64,000 nt of DNA from Pseudalkalibacillus salsuginis (lineage in GTDB: Bacteria; Bacillota; Bacilli; Bacillales; Fictibacillaceae): contig NZ_JAKJHW010000008.1 in the NCBI RefSeq assembly GCF_021646685.1, positions 1 through 64,000 on the forward strand. Direction: 5' to 3'. Each line of letters opens with the position of its first letter. The first letter of the stretch is position 1. The notes under the pieces are model-generated. The model was not told where the DNA came from. It worked only from the letters and a program-made list of their open reading frames with translations, and did not search any database. A program made the position numbers and the translations under genes. Of the stretch, positions 19,626 to 30,195 are shown in pieces.

Positions 19626-19976
19626 TGTGGATAAGGTATTTGTTTCAAGAAAAACCAACCGCATAATTCGACATAACCTGTTGTCAGAATTCATTTTTAG
19701 TGGACTTAACGGAACAGTAAAAGACGAGTATCATCGTTTTTTCCGATTCTATAAAGATTGTGATAAAGGTCGAACTGCGTCGAACTATGGTGTGGAGAAC
19801 TTTTATCCACAAGTTGTGAACACTGTGGATAACAACATCAGAACATAGAAAAATAAGCAGTTGTGGATGTGAATAAAATTTTGTGGGTAAAACAAGGGGT
19901 TTGTGTGGATAATGTGGAAAAATCGACAAAAAAACGGAAGAATTGCTATCAAAGCTGTGTATAACTCTGTGGATTA
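19626..19976. other. DnaA-box cluster in the tsaD-ydiF intergenic region
   Basis: Four perfect DnaA boxes (TTATCCACA or its complement) lie at 19626-19634, 19803-19811, 19824-19832 and 19904-19912. One- or two-mismatch boxes lie at 19862, 19882, 19913, 19956 and 19968. No dnaA, dnaN or rnpA is near, so this is not oriC. From memory, B. subtilis has stable DnaA-binding clusters outside oriC that restrain initiation, one of them between gcp (tsaD) and ydiF, so this looks like a conserved DnaA titration or regulatory site. No gene is credible between 19,260 and 20,120. Confidence 0.85.
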
Positions 19977-20076
19977 TGTGTATATGTTGATTATTATTGA
20001 CGAATGACAGGTACAAGCACCCTGTTCAGCTACAAAGGTCAACTTTCAATTCGCAACAATCTTTTAGAAAACAGCC

Positions 20077-20112
20077 AAAAAAAAGAATGATGACCTATTA
20101 TAAGCCATTCAT
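20077..20112 (-). terminator. Possible terminator of ydiF
   Basis: On the minus strand GAATGGC pairs imperfectly with GTCATTC across TTATAATA, followed by a T8-like tract (AAAAAAA at 20,077 on the plus strand). Convergent genes make a terminator here expected. Confidence 0.45.
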
Positions 20113-20121
20113 CCTTTCATA

Positions 20122-22053
20122 TCATTTCAGTTGTAAACTTTCCCATTCTTCCATAAGGTGTTCCAATTCTTGATTTACGCTCTTAAGCTTTTGGTTATAC
20201 TCTTGGGATTTTTCATAATCCTGAAAGACCTCAGGTTTGCCCAGTTCATTTTCATAGTCTTCAATCGTTTTCTCCAACGTTTCAATTTTCACTTCGATTT
20301 CTTCGACTCTACGGAGACGTTTCCGCTCTTCTTTTTTTGCCTGTTTATCGATCTGGAACTTTTCTTTTTGTTCCGTACCAGTAGCCATTTGTTGATCTCG
20401 ATTCTGCTCTTCAGCCTCGATACGTGCAAATTCGGCCTGTTCGGCTTTTTTCTCCATATAATAATCATAATCTCCAAGATAGTTTTCAAGACCACCTGGG
20501 GATAACTCTATGACCCTCGTTGCAATACGATTAATGAAATAACGGTCGTGTGAAATGAACAGGATCGTACCTGGGTATTCGATCAAGGCATTCTCCAATA
20601 CTTCTTTACTATCTAGATCCAAATGGTTGGTAGGCTCATCTAGGATGAGGACATTCGCTTTCTGAAGCATCAACTTGGCAAGCGCAAGTCTTGCTTTCTG
20701 GCCCCCGCTTAATTCATTGACACCTTTCAAAACATCATCTCCGCTGAAAAGGAAATTTCCAAGCACAGTGCGGATATCCTTTTCCGTATGGGCAGGGTAC
20801 TCATCCCAAAGCTCATTAAGAACGGACTTATTACTGTTTAAGTTTGCTTGTTCTTGATCATAATACCCGATTTGTACATTTGAGCCGAATTGGATCGTTC
20901 CATCCAGCTTACGTTCAGGTCTCATGATTGTTTTGATCAGTGTCGATTTTCCAATTCCGTTCGGACCAACGAGCGCAATACTTTCTTCTTTTTGGATTTG
21001 TAGTTTGATATTTCTGACGAGAATTTCTTGGTTGTAGCCAATCGCAACATCATTAAGCTGCAATACGTCATTTCCGGTAGGGCGTTCAATCGTAAACCCG
21101 AATTGGGCTGATTTCTCTCCGCCTTCCGGTCTCTCTAACTTGTCCATTTTACTCAGCTGTTTCCGTTTGCTCTGTGCGCGTTTGGTTGTGGAAGCACGGG
21201 CAATGTTCCGCTGGACGAAGTCTTGGAGCTTAGCAATTTCTGACTGCTGTCTCTCGTATTCCTTCATTTCCTGTTCATATTGCTCGGCTTTCAGTTCAAG
21301 ATATTTGCTGTAATTACCAATATACTTCTTGCTTTTTTGGCGCGATATCTCATAAACCTGTGTGACCACTTTATCCAGGAAGTAGCGGTCATGGGAAACA
21401 ATCAGCAGCGCACCGGGATAGGACTGCAGGTACCCCTCGAGCCAGCTCAACGTTTCGATATCGAGATGGTTGGTAGGCTCGTCCAAAATCAAAAGGTCAG
21501 GTCGGGTGAGAAGCAGTTTGACGAGGGCAAGCCGAGTTTTTTGGCCGCCGCTTAAAGAAGAGATCGGTTTATCATAATCTTCTTCAAAAAAACGGAATCC
21601 ATGTAAAATAGAACGGATATCGTTCTCGTATTGGAATCCGCCTTTCAGCTGAAACTCATGTTGAAGGGTGTCGTATTCTGCTAATATTTTCGTATATAAT
21701 CCTTTATCATTCAGAACATGCTCTTTACCCATTTTATCCTCAAGTGTACGGATTTTGGCCTCCATTGTTTGCAGATGACTGAAAACTCCTATCATCTCTT
21801 CCCAGATGGAGTGATCCGATTCCAATCCAGCATCTTGAGCAAGATAACCGATCTCAGTTTCTTTCGGTTTCATGATCGAACCGGAGTCATGGGAAAGCTG
21901 TCCGCTGATGATTTTCAACAATGTAGATTTACCAGCGCCGTTCCTACCGACAAGGGCGATTCGGTCCCGGGATTGTACTTCAAGTTTAATATTCGATAAA
22001 ATAAGGTCAGCACCAAAATATTTCGTTATGTCCTGGACTTGCATGACAATCAT
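20122..22053 (-). CDS. ydiF: ABC-F type ATP-binding protein (YdiF-like)
   Basis: 643-residue soluble protein with two ABC ATPase domains and no membrane segments. Domain 1 has Walker A GRNGAGKST, signature LSGGQKTRL and Walker B LLILDEPTNHLD. Domain 2 has GPNGIGKST, LSGGQKARL and VLILDEPTNHLD. The linker between them (rich in K, E, Q) is the ABC-F interdomain arm, and a coiled coil fills the last ~70 residues. ABC-F proteins act on the ribosome. This subgroup is usually annotated YdiF. ATG 22053 follows GAGGTG. Convergent with tsaD across the DnaA-box region. Confidence 0.92.
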   Translation of the reverse strand: MIVMQVQDITKYFGADLILSNIKLEVQSRDRIALVGRNGAGKSTLLKIISGQLSHDSGSIMKPKETEIGYLAQDAGLESDHSIWEEMIGVFSHLQTMEAKIRTLEDKMGKEHVLNDKGLYTKILAEYDTLQHEFQLKGGFQYENDIRSILHGFRFFEEDYDKPISSLSGGQKTRLALVKLLLTRPDLLILDEPTNHLDIETLSWLEGYLQSYPGALLIVSHDRYFLDKVVTQVYEISRQKSKKYIGNYSKYLELKAEQYEQEMKEYERQQSEIAKLQDFVQRNIARASTTKRAQSKRKQLSKMDKLERPEGGEKSAQFGFTIERPTGNDVLQLNDVAIGYNQEILVRNIKLQIQKEESIALVGPNGIGKSTLIKTIMRPERKLDGTIQFGSNVQIGYYDQEQANLNSNKSVLNELWDEYPAHTEKDIRTVLGNFLFSGDDVLKGVNELSGGQKARLALAKLMLQKANVLILDEPTNHLDLDSKEVLENALIEYPGTILFISHDRYFINRIATRVIELSPGGLENYLGDYDYYMEKKAEQAEFARIEAEEQNRDQQMATGTEQKEKFQIDKQAKKEERKRLRRVEEIEVKIETLEKTIEDYENELGKPEVFQDYEKSQEYNQKLKSVNQELEHLMEEWESLQLK

Positions 22054-22262
22054 GTTGTTTCACCTCGTTAACAAGGTAACGGCGAAGCCATCGTGCCTAG
22101 AACTTCTTATTCGTCAACCTTTGAACTTATATTAATAGTGTAGCTTATCAAGGAAAGTCCAGGCAACCAAACAATATTCAAGGATTTGTGATATTTTACC
22201 TTATTTGATGCCTTACTTTTTTATAAAAAAGGGTGTATAGTCTCTGTTAGGGTGGTGATTCT

Positions 22263-22742
22263 GTGGGTGATTTCACGCATTTCAATGAGCAGGGCCGTGC
22301 AAGGATGGTGGATATTTCAGACAAAGAAGCTACAGTACGGACAGCAAGAGTCCGAAGCAGCGTCCAAGTGACTGAAGAAATCTACAAAGCTATCCAAGGC
22401 GGTAACATCAAAAAAGGTGATGTATTGTCTGTTGCCCAGGTGGCAGGCATCATGGCAGCCAAAAAGACGCCTGATATCGTTCCGATGTGTCATCCATTGC
22501 CCTTGAAAGCTGTGGATATATCGTTCGACTGGAGTATCGAGGAGAACTATGAATTACTCATCGACGTGATGGTGAAAACGAAAGGGAATACGGGTGTTGA
22601 GATGGAGGCTTTGACAGCTGCATCCGCAGTGGCCCTTACGGTGTACGATATGTGTAAAGCGATCGATAAAGGTATGGTGATCGGCCCGACCTTCCTGCTT
22701 GAAAAGACAGGTGGTAAAAGCGGCGATTATCACAAAGGATAA
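22263..22742 (+). CDS. moaC: Cyclic pyranopterin monophosphate synthase MoaC
   Basis: 159 residues, normal MoaC length. Catalyses the second step of molybdopterin synthesis, with MoaA. Seen: [44 protein letters not shown] (substrate-binding Cys-His), and [23 protein letters not shown] split over the active site. Start is GTG 22263 after AGGGTGG. No other moa genes are in the window. Confidence 0.95.
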   Translation: MGDFTHFNEQGRARMVDISDKEATVRTARVRSSVQVTEEIYKAIQGGNIKKGDVLSVAQVAGIMAAKKTPDIVPMCHPLPLKAVDISFDWSIEENYELLIDVMVKTKGNTGVEMEALTAASAVALTVYDMCKAIDKGMVIGPTFLLEKTGGKSGDYHKG

Positions 22743-22798
22743 ACCATAGATCAAACAATAGATTCAGTTGGTGTTCTCATAACGAATGGAGGGGTCCG

Positions 22799-23437
22799 AT
22801 GAGCGTTGAAGATCAAAAAATTCCGCAAGCTACAGCTAAACGTTTACCTTTGTACTATCGGTTTTTGAAAAATCTTTCTTCATCAGGAAAGCTTCGTGTC
22901 TCCTCTTCAGAGCTCAGTGAAGCTGTAAAAGTCGATTCTGCGACAATAAGAAGGGATTTTTCTTATTTTGGAGCACTAGGTAAAAAGGGTTATGGCTATA
23001 ATGTTAATTACCTGCTTACATTTTTCAGGAAAACGCTCGATCAAGATGAAGTGACGAAGGTCATGTTGATCGGTGTGGGGAACTTAGGAACAGCCCTATT
23101 ACATTATAACTTTTTGAAAAATGACAACACGCGCATCGAGCTCGCTTTTGATGTCGATAAGAAGAAAGTAGGGACAGACATCAGCGGCGTTCCGATCCAT
23201 CATTTGAATGAACTGAAAAATTTCACAGATGAGGATGTGTCCGTTGCGATTTTGACAGTACCAGCCAACAACGCACAGGCTGTAGCCGACCAATTAGTCG
23301 AATTAGGCATCAAAGGGATCTTGAACTTCACACCAGCACGATTGACTGTACCAGAACATGTTCGGATTCATCATATAGATCTTGCAGTCGAACTGCAATC
23401 GTTGATTTACTTTTTGAAGCATTACCCGTTGGACTGA
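22799..23437 (+). CDS. rex: Redox-sensing transcriptional repressor Rex
   Basis: 212 residues. N-terminal winged helix ([14 protein letters not shown], then [14 protein letters not shown]) and a C-terminal Rossmann fold ([16 protein letters not shown]) that senses the NADH/NAD+ ratio and releases DNA when NADH is high. The dinucleotide motif and the C-terminal swapped helix (LIYFLKHY) are intact. GGAGG precedes ATG 22799. Confidence 0.95.
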   Translation: MSVEDQKIPQATAKRLPLYYRFLKNLSSSGKLRVSSSELSEAVKVDSATIRRDFSYFGALGKKGYGYNVNYLLTFFRKTLDQDEVTKVMLIGVGNLGTALLHYNFLKNDNTRIELAFDVDKKKVGTDISGVPIHHLNELKNFTDEDVSVAILTVPANNAQAVADQLVELGIKGILNFTPARLTVPEHVRIHHIDLAVELQSLIYFLKHYPLD

Positions 23438-23472
23438 TTTGAACATCCGAAGATTTAGAGGAGGTGACCAAT

Positions 23473-23664
23473 ATGCTTGGTCCAGGAAGTTGGATAATAA
23501 TCGGAGTTGTAGCATTATTGATTTTCGGCCCTAAAAAGCTGCCTGAGCTTGGAAGAGCGGCAGGGAAAACGTTGAAAGAGTTCAAGAACGCAACGAGCGG
23601 TCTTGTAGACGATGACGATGATAAAAAGAAAAAGAACAAACAGGCTAAAACAGACGAGCAATAG
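23473..23664 (+). CDS. tatA: Twin-arginine translocase subunit TatA
   Basis: 63 residues: one N-terminal transmembrane helix (about residues 4-21) with the conserved [21 protein letters not shown] hinge and amphipathic helix, then an acidic/lysine-rich tail. GAGGAGGTGA at 23,459 and correct spacing select ATG 23473 over the in-frame GTG 23464. Forms the two-component TatAC system with the next gene. Confidence 0.94.
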   Translation: MLGPGSWIIIGVVALLIFGPKKLPELGRAAGKTLKEFKNATSGLVDDDDDKKKKNKQAKTDEQ

Positions 23665-23682
23665 ACAGGAAGGTAGTTTTGT

Positions 23683-24435
23683 ATGACGGAAACACAAATG
23701 ACACTTCAAAACCATATTGAAGAATTGCGTAAAAGGGTTTTTATCGTCATACTCGTTTTCATAGGAGCATTCATTGCAGGGTTCTTTCTTGCGATGCCCC
23801 TCATTCAATACTTGCAGCAAACCCCTGAGGCTGCTGGATTGGAACTGAATGTGTTCAATCTGACAGACCCTTTGAGGGTTTTCTTGGATTTCGCCTTTCT
23901 GATTGCGTTATTGATCACTTCTCCCATTGCACTTTATCAGTTATGGGCGTTTATCAGTCCTGGTTTGTATGAAAAAGAGCGGCAGACGACATTGATGTAC
24001 ATTCCGCTTACATTCATTTTGTTCATAGCGGGGCTATCCTTCTCGTATTTCATCCTGTTTCCGTTCGTCATCGATTTCATGAACGGACTTTCGAATTTAT
24101 TAGGTGTAAATGAAGTATATGGAATCAATGAGTACTTCCATTTCTTATTCCGGCTGACACTACCGTTCGGGATCCTCTTCCAATTCCCTGTTGTGATCAT
24201 GTTCTTGACACGATTAGGATTGGTGACACCAGCGGTACTCCGGAAAATCAGGAAATACGCCTATTTCGTTTTGCTGGTCATAGCAGGTCTGATCACACCT
24301 CCAGAGCTCATTTCGCATCTAATGGTGACGGTGCCGTTGATTGTATTATATGAAATCAGCATTGTAATTTCCGGATTCGCCCATCGAAAAGCGATGAGGA
24401 CAGCAGCGAAAGCAGAAAAGGAAGACAGTGCATGA
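23683..24435 (+). CDS. tatC: Sec-independent protein translocase TatC
   Basis: 250-residue polytopic membrane protein with six predicted helices. N-terminal HIEELRKRVF and the FISPGLYEKER segment are TatC signatures for twin-arginine signal recognition. PFGILFQFPVVI and ITPPE follow in the C-terminal half. AGGAAGG precedes ATG 23683, 18 bp after tatA. Confidence 0.95.
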   Translation: MTETQMTLQNHIEELRKRVFIVILVFIGAFIAGFFLAMPLIQYLQQTPEAAGLELNVFNLTDPLRVFLDFAFLIALLITSPIALYQLWAFISPGLYEKERQTTLMYIPLTFILFIAGLSFSYFILFPFVIDFMNGLSNLLGVNEVYGINEYFHFLFRLTLPFGILFQFPVVIMFLTRLGLVTPAVLRKIRKYAYFVLLVIAGLITPPELISHLMVTVPLIVLYEISIVISGFAHRKAMRTAAKAEKEDSA

Positions 24436-24442
24436 CTATATG

Positions 24443-24474
24443 AGCGATCCACATTGCGTGCGATCGCTTTTTTT
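24443..24474 (+). terminator. Terminator after tatC
   Basis: AGCGATC / GATCGCT stem with a 12-nt loop, followed by TTTTTTT. Confidence 0.88.
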
Positions 24475-24483
24475 AATGAAGTT

Positions 24484-24603
24484 GTGTCTAGCTCCAATGC
24501 CCAACCACTTGGATCACTTCAGCCCTCCTGCGGCAGCACTGCCTCCTCGTTGGGCTTCCAGTGACCTTTCGTGGTGATCGGGGCGTTTACGCTTTTCTTT
24601 ACC
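24484..24603 (+). repeat. Dispersed noncoding repeat, copy D (most complete)
   Basis: Begins GTGTCTAGCTCCAATG, then GGATCACTTC, CCTCCTGCGGCAGCACTG, CCTCCTCGTTGGGCTTCCAG, TGACCTTTCGT and ends GTTTACGCTTTTCTTTAC. Related copies occur at 103, 6,120 and 11,088. I have seen similar elements in other Bacillaceae intergenic regions but know no name or function. Confidence 0.75.
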
Positions 24604-24777
24604 GGCATGGAGCAAGCTCTAGGGTTCAAGTCCAGACGGTGAAGGCCGTTGTAGCTGTTAGCCAAAGCCAGGGTGACCCTCCTACTCGATTTTTCGTTTT
24701 GTATGCAATACACTTTAATTTTTGTCGATATATAGAAAAAGTAAAAAAACGGTTCTTTTTTTTGAACAGAAAATTCA

Positions 24778-24806
24778 TGTAACTTATTGAGCATGATGAA
24801 GTCTAC
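24778..24806 (+). promoter_or_regulatory. Possible ECF-type promoter
   Basis: TGTAAC (24778) with a 17-bp spacer to GTCTAC (24801). The AAC-containing -35 is typical of ECF promoters, and ECF genes commonly autoregulate. The -10 is only a weak match. Confidence 0.3.
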
Positions 24807-24835
24807 ATGTATATAGGGAGGGGGATAGAGAGAAG

Positions 24836-25336
24836 ATGTCAGAGCCTTTTACAGAGATTTATGAAACATACAAGAAACCGATTTATACATATCTGTATAG
24901 AAGTACTTACAATACTCATATAGCCGAGGAACTTACTCACGATACATTTATAAAGGCATACAAAAACCTTAAACATTTTCGAGGAGAAAGTTCCTTGAAG
25001 ACGTGGTTGTTCACTATTGCCAGGAATACATACTTATCTTATCAAGGAAAAAGCTCAACCAAATACGAGACGATCAACCAAGTACATGAAAATTGGAAGA
25101 GTACTGACGAAGGTGTGGAGTCCATGATTGAAAGAGATTCAATCCTAACTATTCTCCTATCCCTAACTGAAAAAGAAAGGACATTCATACTCTTAAGAGA
25201 TCAGCATGGGATGAGTTATCTAGAAATTGCTGAGATTTTAGATGAAAAAGTAGGATCTGTGAGAATCGGAATACATCGAGCTAGAAAAAAATTTAAAGAA
25301 CGTTATAACAATGAGTTTGGGGGTGTACATAAATGA
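24836..25336 (+). CDS. ECF-family RNA polymerase sigma factor
   Basis: 166 residues containing only regions 2 and 4. Region 2: AEELTHDTFIKAYKNL and FRGESSLKTWLFTIARNTY. Region 4: LLSLTEKERTFILLRDQHGMSYLEIAEIL, a helix-turn-helix. This is a typical SigW/SigX-sized alternative sigma factor. Its ATGA overlap with the next gene pairs it with an anti-sigma factor. The pair lies between tatC and ydiK, which adjoin in B. subtilis, so it is an insertion relative to that order. The signal is unknown. Confidence 0.9.
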   Translation: MSEPFTEIYETYKKPIYTYLYRSTYNTHIAEELTHDTFIKAYKNLKHFRGESSLKTWLFTIARNTYLSYQGKSSTKYETINQVHENWKSTDEGVESMIERDSILTILLSLTEKERTFILLRDQHGMSYLEIAEILDEKVGSVRIGIHRARKKFKERYNNEFGGVHK

Positions 25337-26886
25337 AGGATGATTGCCAGCTTATTCAGGATATCTATCCACTATATATGGAAAATGAATTGAGTCCTCC
25401 AGTAAAAGAAATGGTCGAAAAGCACCTTCAAAATTGCTCTGAATGTGCCCGGATCTATCAGCAAGGGGAAGGGTTTACAAAAGCATCTTTACTTCCCGAT
25501 TTTGAAGAAGTACCAGGAACCCTTGATGATCGGGTCAAAATGAAAATTAAATTTCGAAGGTTAAAGATCTTTTCAGTAATCTTAGGAATCATCATCGCCA
25601 TGATGCTGATCAATAAGTATGAAAACTCCAGGCAGCAGATCTTCAGTTGGAGCGATACGTTATACAGGGAGGCAAGTTTGATTGTTGATGCTGTTGAAGC
25701 CACCCGGTATGAAGGTCTCGAAAGTTTGAAATTTCATGAGAAAATGTACATCGACAGAAGACAAACGGATGATTATTCGAATTCGTTCAATTGGTGGGAA
25801 CAGCAAAAGTATAGGGGAACGGATCATTATTTGAACCTCCACTATCAGGTCCTTTTCGATACATTGGAAATCTTGCATAAGCGGGAACAGAACGGACAAT
25901 GGGATGAAGTGGACACAAAGGTTTACAGTAAATTGAAGGAATACAGTTATCAATACATGAATGAAGCACAAGATGAGTACAACAAATTTCACCATGGCTA
26001 CAGCTCTTATCTTGAAACAGTCGATATTGAAGGCTTAGAGGATGCAATTGTAAACATTAATGAGTTAGCTTTTTATTACAATCGATTCCATCAGCTACCG
26101 AAAGATGTTGACCGGTTGAATTATGATCAATTAAAGGAACGGATATCCGAATATCTACATGTTGATCCTTCAGAGGTGGAATTCGACAGAGGAAACCACT
26201 CACCTTATGAACCAGGGTTGGTGGAATTTTATGTTGAAAATGAATTTGATGGAGAAATCGATGCCTTTACAGGACATATACTCAGGATCAGTAGCATGAA
26301 CCCGCCTCAATTGAAAGGGAGCTTGACCGGTGAAAAAGAATCTTTGGAGAGTGTAACGAATGTTCTTAGGAATATGTATGGGGAACAAGCAGAGTTTGAG
26401 ATTGATTATAAAGGAATCAATTACTTCAGCTCTTCGAATGAGGACGGCGCAAAGTTGTATTCCTATACGTACAGCCTTACGAATGGAGGTTATCGGCTAT
26501 TAGTGGAAGGGCAGGATCTCTTTGTCATTGAAATAGATGCACGTACTGGGAACATCCACCGTTTATTTGTGAATCAGACCTATATACATGACGCTTTTTT
26601 TGCAAAGAATTTTAAAAAGAAACTATCACCTGATGTAGGGTTAGAGAGACTTCACAAAAAGGTCGATCTGGAAGATGCCCAATATAGCATAAAGAGACGA
26701 TATAAGTTTACGGAAACGTTTGTGATTCCGAGTCGGATGACAGGTGATTATGAGCTTGTACATGCATATGATTTGGAAAATGAAAGTGACATGGAGATTT
26801 CCGGCTCTTCAGGAAGGAGTCCGGAAAGAAGGTTCATCAATGCATCAACAGGGTTTGAAGAAGAGAAGTACGAAACCAGATATTGA
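25333..26886 (+). CDS. Membrane anti-sigma factor with zinc-finger N-terminus and large outer domain
   Basis: 517 residues. Residues 1-45 form a cytoplasmic anti-sigma zinc-binding domain (C5 and the HLQNCSEC motif, H-x3-C-x2-C). One transmembrane helix lies around residues 79-95 (IFSVILGIIIAMMLI). The remaining ~420 residues are extracytoplasmic, hydrophilic and tyrosine-rich, with repeated PepSY-like strands (for example VIEIDARTGNIHRLF and an earlier EIDAFTGHILRI). This is far larger than common Bacillus anti-sigma factors, suggesting a ligand- or wall-sensing ectodomain. It is translationally coupled to the sigma gene. Confidence 0.82.
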   Translation: MKDDCQLIQDIYPLYMENELSPPVKEMVEKHLQNCSECARIYQQGEGFTKASLLPDFEEVPGTLDDRVKMKIKFRRLKIFSVILGIIIAMMLINKYENSRQQIFSWSDTLYREASLIVDAVEATRYEGLESLKFHEKMYIDRRQTDDYSNSFNWWEQQKYRGTDHYLNLHYQVLFDTLEILHKREQNGQWDEVDTKVYSKLKEYSYQYMNEAQDEYNKFHHGYSSYLETVDIEGLEDAIVNINELAFYYNRFHQLPKDVDRLNYDQLKERISEYLHVDPSEVEFDRGNHSPYEPGLVEFYVENEFDGEIDAFTGHILRISSMNPPQLKGSLTGEKESLESVTNVLRNMYGEQAEFEIDYKGINYFSSSNEDGAKLYSYTYSLTNGGYRLLVEGQDLFVIEIDARTGNIHRLFVNQTYIHDAFFAKNFKKKLSPDVGLERLHKKVDLEDAQYSIKRRYKFTETFVIPSRMTGDYELVHAYDLENESDMEISGSSGRSPERRFINASTGFEEEKYETRY

Positions 26887-26921
26887 ATAAGGATTGACCA
26901 AAAGCGGTCAATCCTTATTTT
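26886..26921. terminator. Bidirectional terminator, anti-sigma / ydiK
   Basis: AATAAGGATTGACC / GGTCAATCCTTATT, a 14-bp perfect stem with T-tract on the plus side and A-tract on the other, between convergent genes. Confidence 0.88.
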
Positions 26922-27118
26922 TTCTTCATGTTCTTTAATTTTTTCCTTAATTCGATCATCCGATAGGCATTAAGGAAATCATATGCTGCGAGGGCCATAT
27001 TGATGAGCGGCCAGAACGACCACACGCCATATTCCCTTGAATAGAAAATCGCTAAATAAGTAAAGATCACACCTAAAATGAAATAGGCGAAGATCCAAAA
27101 GGTTGGTGAAAATTTCAT
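26915..27118 (-). CDS. ydiK: YdiK-like small membrane protein
   Basis: 67 residues with two hydrophobic helices (about 5-25 and 33-52) and a basic C-terminal tail (RKKLKNMKKK). Its place beside the ydiL-type protease and upstream of groES matches B. subtilis ydiK (DUF4305 family). Function unknown. The start codon overlaps the 3' end of the next upstream gene (ydiL). Confidence 0.8.
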   Translation of the reverse strand: MKFSPTFWIFAYFILGVIFTYLAIFYSREYGVWSFWPLINMALAAYDFLNAYRMIELRKKLKNMKKK

Positions 27119-27828
27119 AGTAAGCCTCCAATGATAAGTTGAGTGCTCTGTAGTTGTCTTTCAAGCTCTTGTATTTCATCCCGGAAGACCACTTGTATAA
27201 GCATCACCGATGTATTGACAGCTACATGGGCAACGATCGGAACGATCAGGCGTTTCGTTTTCACATATAAGAAGCTGAAAGTGAACCCGAGTGCTGCATA
27301 GACGAGTAGATGACTGAAGTCCCTATGGACGACAGCGAATATAAGTGAGCTGATCGAAGCAGCTATGATGAAATTAGTACGTTTATAGATTGTGCCAAAA
27401 ATGACTTTCCGAAACACGATTTCTTCAAGGATCGGTCCGATAACAGATACGACGAGTATCAATAAAGGCACTGATAGCGTCAAATCGATGATCATTTCGG
27501 TATTTTTCGAGCCCGGCTCCACTCCAAAAACCTTCATTTCGATTGAAGCAGCAATGATCTGAGCGATAAATACCATCGGGACACCGAGGATTGCCCAACC
27601 GATCGTCTGTGGGAGATTCACTCTTTCGTCCCGGTATAACGGTTTTTTAAACTCTGGGATCAATAAGATGAAAATGATGATGAGGCCGATTGTAAAACTG
27701 ATCACATTCCATAAACCTGGTATTTGGTCCCTCGGAACATCAAATGAAAGTAAAATCGGACCACCGACAATTCCAGAGAGCAACATTACTATATAAGTGA
27801 TTAGAATCCACGCATATCGCTTATTCAA
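27115..27828 (-). CDS. ydiL: CPBP-family intramembrane metalloprotease (YdiL-like)
   Basis: ~237 residues, multiple membrane helices. CPBP/Abi motifs are present: EEIVFRKVIFGTIY (EExxxR) and later SSLIFAVVHRDFSHLL (FxxxH) plus a C-terminal HVAVN. These are the predicted metal ligands of CAAX-protease-like enzymes. An ATG at 27846 is in frame, but GAGGAG lies within its first codons and a TTG at 27828 (MNKRYAWIL) is better placed. Transcribed divergently from groES. Confidence 0.82.
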   Translation of the reverse strand: MNKRYAWILITYIVMLLSGIVGGPILLSFDVPRDQIPGLWNVISFTIGLIIIFILLIPEFKKPLYRDERVNLPQTIGWAILGVPMVFIAQIIAASIEMKVFGVEPGSKNTEMIIDLTLSVPLLILVVSVIGPILEEIVFRKVIFGTIYKRTNFIIAASISSLIFAVVHRDFSHLLVYAALGFTFSFLYVKTKRLIVPIVAHVAVNTSVMLIQVVFRDEIQELERQLQSTQLIIGGLL

Positions 27829-27951
27829 ACTTTTCTCCTCTTTCATTCGAGATTTCTCGTTAACTCAATGCTCCATTTTAACATACAATCCTGCGAAATT
27901 CCTTTCTGATGAATTCAGGAAAAATCAATTTAGAAAATTTTATCTTCCTAC

Positions 27952-27980
27952 TTGCAAAAAAAATGAAGATTGATTAATAT
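27952..27980 (+). promoter_or_regulatory. SigA promoter of groESL
   Basis: TTGCAA (27952), 17-bp spacer, TAATAT (27975), directly upstream of CIRCE. Confidence 0.82.
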
Positions 27981-27991
27981 TAAAAATGGAA

Positions 27992-28018
27992 TTAGCACTC
28001 ACTCGTTAAGAGTGCTAA
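27992..28018. promoter_or_regulatory. CIRCE element (HrcA operator)
   Basis: TTAGCACTC-N9-GAGTGCTAA, a perfect match to the CIRCE inverted repeat bound by the heat-shock repressor HrcA, ~38 bp upstream of groES. Confidence 0.97.
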
Positions 28019-28055
28019 TAATTTAAAACTATTATCCTTAAGGAGGGTGTTTCAC

Positions 28056-28340
28056 TTGTTAAAGCCGTTAGGTGATCGTATTATTGTCGAGCTTCTTGAA
28101 AGCGAAGAAACAACTGCGAGCGGGATTGTACTTCCAGACTCAGCAAAGGAAAAGCCGCAAGAAGGTAAAGTCGTTGCGGTAGGTACAGGCCGTATAACGG
28201 ATAATGGAGAAAAAGTTGCTCTTGAAGTGACTGAGGGAGACTCTATTATCTACTCTAAATACGCTGGTACTGAAGTGAAATATCAAGGTAAAGAATACTT
28301 AATTTTACGTGAATCTGACGTACTGGCTATTGTTGGATAA
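28056..28340 (+). CDS. groES: Co-chaperonin GroES
   Basis: 94 residues, standard length, starting [18 protein letters not shown] and ending [11 protein letters not shown]. The mobile loop [17 protein letters not shown] is intact. AAGGAGG at 28,040 and 9-bp spacing select TTG 28056 over the in-frame GTG 28047, matching the B. subtilis N-terminus. Heat-shock regulated through CIRCE. Confidence 0.95.
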   Translation: MLKPLGDRIIVELLESEETTASGIVLPDSAKEKPQEGKVVAVGTGRITDNGEKVALEVTEGDSIIYSKYAGTEVKYQGKEYLILRESDVLAIVG

Positions 28341-28352
28341 GCGGTAACGTGA

Positions 28353-30048
<1,696 letters not shown>

Positions 30049-30057
30049 AAAGACTTA

Positions 30058-30083
30058 TAATCCTTTTAAATAAAGGGTTTTTA
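30058..30083 (+). terminator. Terminator after groEL
   Basis: AATCCTTT / AAAGGGTT stem with a short loop, then TTTT. It lies to the right of attL, that is on the island side. Confidence 0.65.
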
Positions 30084-30132
30084 AGCCTTCGCTAAGTTTA
30101 AAGTGTCCGAAAAAGTGACCGATAATTTAAAA

Positions 30133-30195
30133 TGAGTTTTATAGAAGAGGCAATTCATTAAGTTACTAAAACTTTCTGAATGCCTCTTTTTTATT
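30133..30195 (-). pseudogene. Relic of an integrase C-terminus (int0) with embedded terminator
   Basis: Read on the minus strand one frame gives KKRHSESFSNLMNCLF, very like the C-termini of the two other integrases here (KKESSDKFSNLMKDL and EEKASQKFSELMRGS). Nothing upstream of it is integrase-like, so only the 3' end remains. On the plus strand the same bases form AGAGGC...GCCTCT with inner TTCA/TGAA and AAGTT/AACTT pairs and a following T-run. Its place next to attL equals that of int2 next to the right repeat. Confidence 0.6.

Noticed and set aside
19537-19848. A 103-codon reading frame in the DnaA-box region
   Set aside because: No RBS, no recognisable protein features, and it overlaps several DnaA boxes. 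I treat the region as noncoding.
19626-19976. Chromosomal or plasmid replication origin
   Set aside because: DnaA boxes are dense, but no dnaA, dnaN or rep gene and no clear AT-rich unwinding element is adjacent. The flanks are tsaD and ydiF, matching a non-origin DnaA cluster.
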